Below are positions 62,982-64,000 of a DNA stretch of 64,000 nucleotides, in pieces (the first letter of the stretch is position 1; each line of letters begins with the position of its first letter). The DNA is taken from positions 1-64,000 of the forward strand of contig CAJWSW010000005.1 of NCBI GenBank assembly GCA_913046035.1, written 5' to 3'. A model generated the notes under the pieces. It searched no databases, was not told where the DNA came from, and was given only the letters and a program-made list of their open reading frames with translations. The translations under genes and the position numbers were made by a program. Origin of the DNA: an uncultured Alphaproteobacteria bacterium (lineage in GTDB: Bacteria > Pseudomonadota > Alphaproteobacteria > MPNO01 > UBA830).

Positions 62982-64000
62982 TCAATTAGCAATTGCGGTT
63001 TGTTTTTTGCTTGCAACATACCAAAGTGTGACAGCGACTGCGATTAAAAGTAGGGGTATTGCTCCGATATTTACCCAATCCCAGCCAAAGAAGTGAATAA
63101 ACGCGCCAGATGAAAGCGCGCCGCAGGCCACGACTGTATAGATAATCTGGTTCATCATACCCTGGGTCTTGGCTCTCTCCGCAGGCGTGTAGGCGGTGGT
63201 CATCAGGCTGGTGGCGGCAGTAAAGGTGAAATTCCAGCCGATCCCCAGAAGAAACATTGATAACCAGAAATCAATGACTTTGACCCCAGATAAGGCGACG
63301 CCGATGCACGCGGCTTCCAGAAGCAACCCGATTAGAATTATGGTCACGGCGCCGAACTTGCGGACGAGGAAACCCGTAAAAACACCCGGAGCGAACATTG
63401 CAAAAGTATGCCACGCGATCACGCCCGCCGTTGCTCCAAAGCTATGGCCGCAAATTGAGATCATGGCTATGGGTGTCGCGGTCATCAAAAAATTCATCAC
63501 GCACTGTGCCACCGTCGCCGAGACCGCCGCCGCAATGAAGACTGGCTGTTTCATAATTTCCAACATTGACCGCTGCTCACCTTCGAGCTGCGCCTTAGTC
63601 AGGTTCGGGATACGCAGGAAAATGAGCGTAATTGCAGCAACAAGCGCTGTCCCGACCAGAAATAGGAATGTACCGCCGAACCTGTCGACGTCACCGGCAT
63701 ACCAGTCGCGCGGCACCATATTTTCGCCCCATATAGCAAGCCCTGCACCGGCGAAACCAGAAAAGACGCCCCCTGCGAGCACTAGGGAAATTGCAATGCT
63801 TCGATATCTCTCAGTGATGCCGTCTGCCGCAGCAAAACGATAAAGCTGAGCAAAACCAGCGAAAAAGCCGAACACAAGGCCTCCAATTGAAAGCAACCAG
63901 AAGCTCGCGAATATGACCGCGGCGAAGCACATTACCGCGCTTACGGTTGCTAACCCAGTTCCAATCAGGAAACCTACCCGTCGACCGGTACGCCGAGTAA
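62982..64000 (-). CDS. MFS transporter, partial (5' end outside window)
   Basis: This is a major facilitator carrier whose N-terminus lies beyond the right edge. The frame stays open from 64000 down, starting TRRTGRRVGFLIGTGLATVSAV, which is the conserved motif A loop between helices 2 and 3 (GRR pattern). An internal ATG at 63932 is not the true start. About ten helices follow, with DGITERYRSIAISLVLAGG and a second repeat with YTPAERAKTQGMMNQIIY. It lies 98 bases upstream of the TRAP receptor gene on the same strand. The substrate is unknown. Confidence 0.85.
   Translation of the reverse strand, partial: TRRTGRRVGFLIGTGLATVSAVMCFAAVIFASFWLLSIGGLVFGFFAGFAQLYRFAAADGITERYRSIAISLVLAGGVFSGFAGAGLAIWGENMVPRDWYAGDVDRFGGTFLFLVGTALVAAITLIFLRIPNLTKAQLEGEQRSMLEIMKQPVFIAAAVSATVAQCVMNFLMTATPIAMISICGHSFGATAGVIAWHTFAMFAPGVFTGFLVRKFGAVTIILIGLLLEAACIGVALSGVKVIDFWLSMFLLGIGWNFTFTAATSLMTTAYTPAERAKTQGMMNQIIYTVVACGALSSGAFIHFFGWDWVNIGAIPLLLIAVAVTLWYVASKKQTAIAN

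Noticed and set aside
1-64000. tRNA, rRNA, CRISPR, insertion sequences and phage genes
   Set aside because: I looked at the intergenic regions and found no cloverleaf-like sequence, repeat array, terminal inverted repeat or transposase/integrase frame.

Overview
The window looks like the chromosome of a marine-type alphaproteobacterium of moderate GC. This is inferred from gene content: DUF3126, a ClpS adaptor, a folE-hisI pair, an alphaproteobacterial-type HIT protein, TRAP and tripartite tricarboxylate (TTT) transporters, and several xanthine-dehydrogenase-type molybdenum hydroxylases. No rRNA, tRNA, CRISPR array, insertion sequence, integrase or phage gene was seen. Housekeeping genes (folE, hisI, clpS, HIT, DUF3126, gmhB-like) are scattered through what is otherwise a dense catabolic region, arranged as many short operons on alternating strands.

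Layout. 1-3321: TTT transporter (TctA-TctB fusion cut by the left edge, plus the TctC-type receptor). 3438-6216: three cupins and a PuuE-like deacetylase-fold hydrolase. 6213-15311: ornithine-cyclodeaminase-like protein, a 3-hydroxyisobutyrate-dehydrogenase-like protein, an SDR-hyuA-hyuB operon and an orphan molybdenum hydroxylase large subunit. 15521-21205: a TauD/Rieske/SDR group, a DUF2786 protein, and a folE-hisI-MetE-like operon. 21731-26353: HAD phosphatase, glycosyltransferase, ADP-forming acyl-CoA synthetase and enoyl-CoA hydratase. 26505-35441: HpcH aldolase + amidase, GST, alpha/beta hydrolase + luciferase-like monooxygenase, a TauD-permease pair and a UbiD decarboxylase. 35794-38503: a GST read through an in-frame UGA, DUF3126, a second Rieske oxygenase and a HIT protein. 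38889-53647: two further molybdenum hydroxylase operons, clpS, a CMD protein, an MFS carrier, a 3-hydroxybenzoate-6-hydroxylase-like enzyme with its MarR regulator, a VOC protein, a second PuuE-like hydrolase and a PhyH dioxygenase. 53654-64000: CoA-transferase, three MFS carriers (the last cut by the right edge), and a TRAP transporter followed by a fourth molybdenum hydroxylase large subunit.

How it fits together (inference). The transporters (TTT, TRAP, MFS) would import small organic acids or related compounds. Molybdenum hydroxylases, Rieske oxygenases, TauD/PhyH dioxygenases and flavin monooxygenases would oxidise them. HyuAB, the amidase and the PuuE-like proteins would open cyclic or linear amides. 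UbiD, CaiB, HpcH, acyl-CoA synthetase and enoyl-CoA hydratase would channel the products into central metabolism. No single pathway can be named from sequence alone.

The most notable observation is at 35794-36477. A glutathione S-transferase-like gene has TGA exactly where its family has the N-terminal catalytic cysteine (FT-C-PWVQRA). A GC-rich hairpin with a GGU-starting loop lies 11 bases downstream, as expected for a bacterial SECIS element. I interpret this as a selenoprotein that ordinary gene calling truncates. Second is a perfect 30-bp palindrome just upstream of the hydroxybenzoate monooxygenase/MarR operon.
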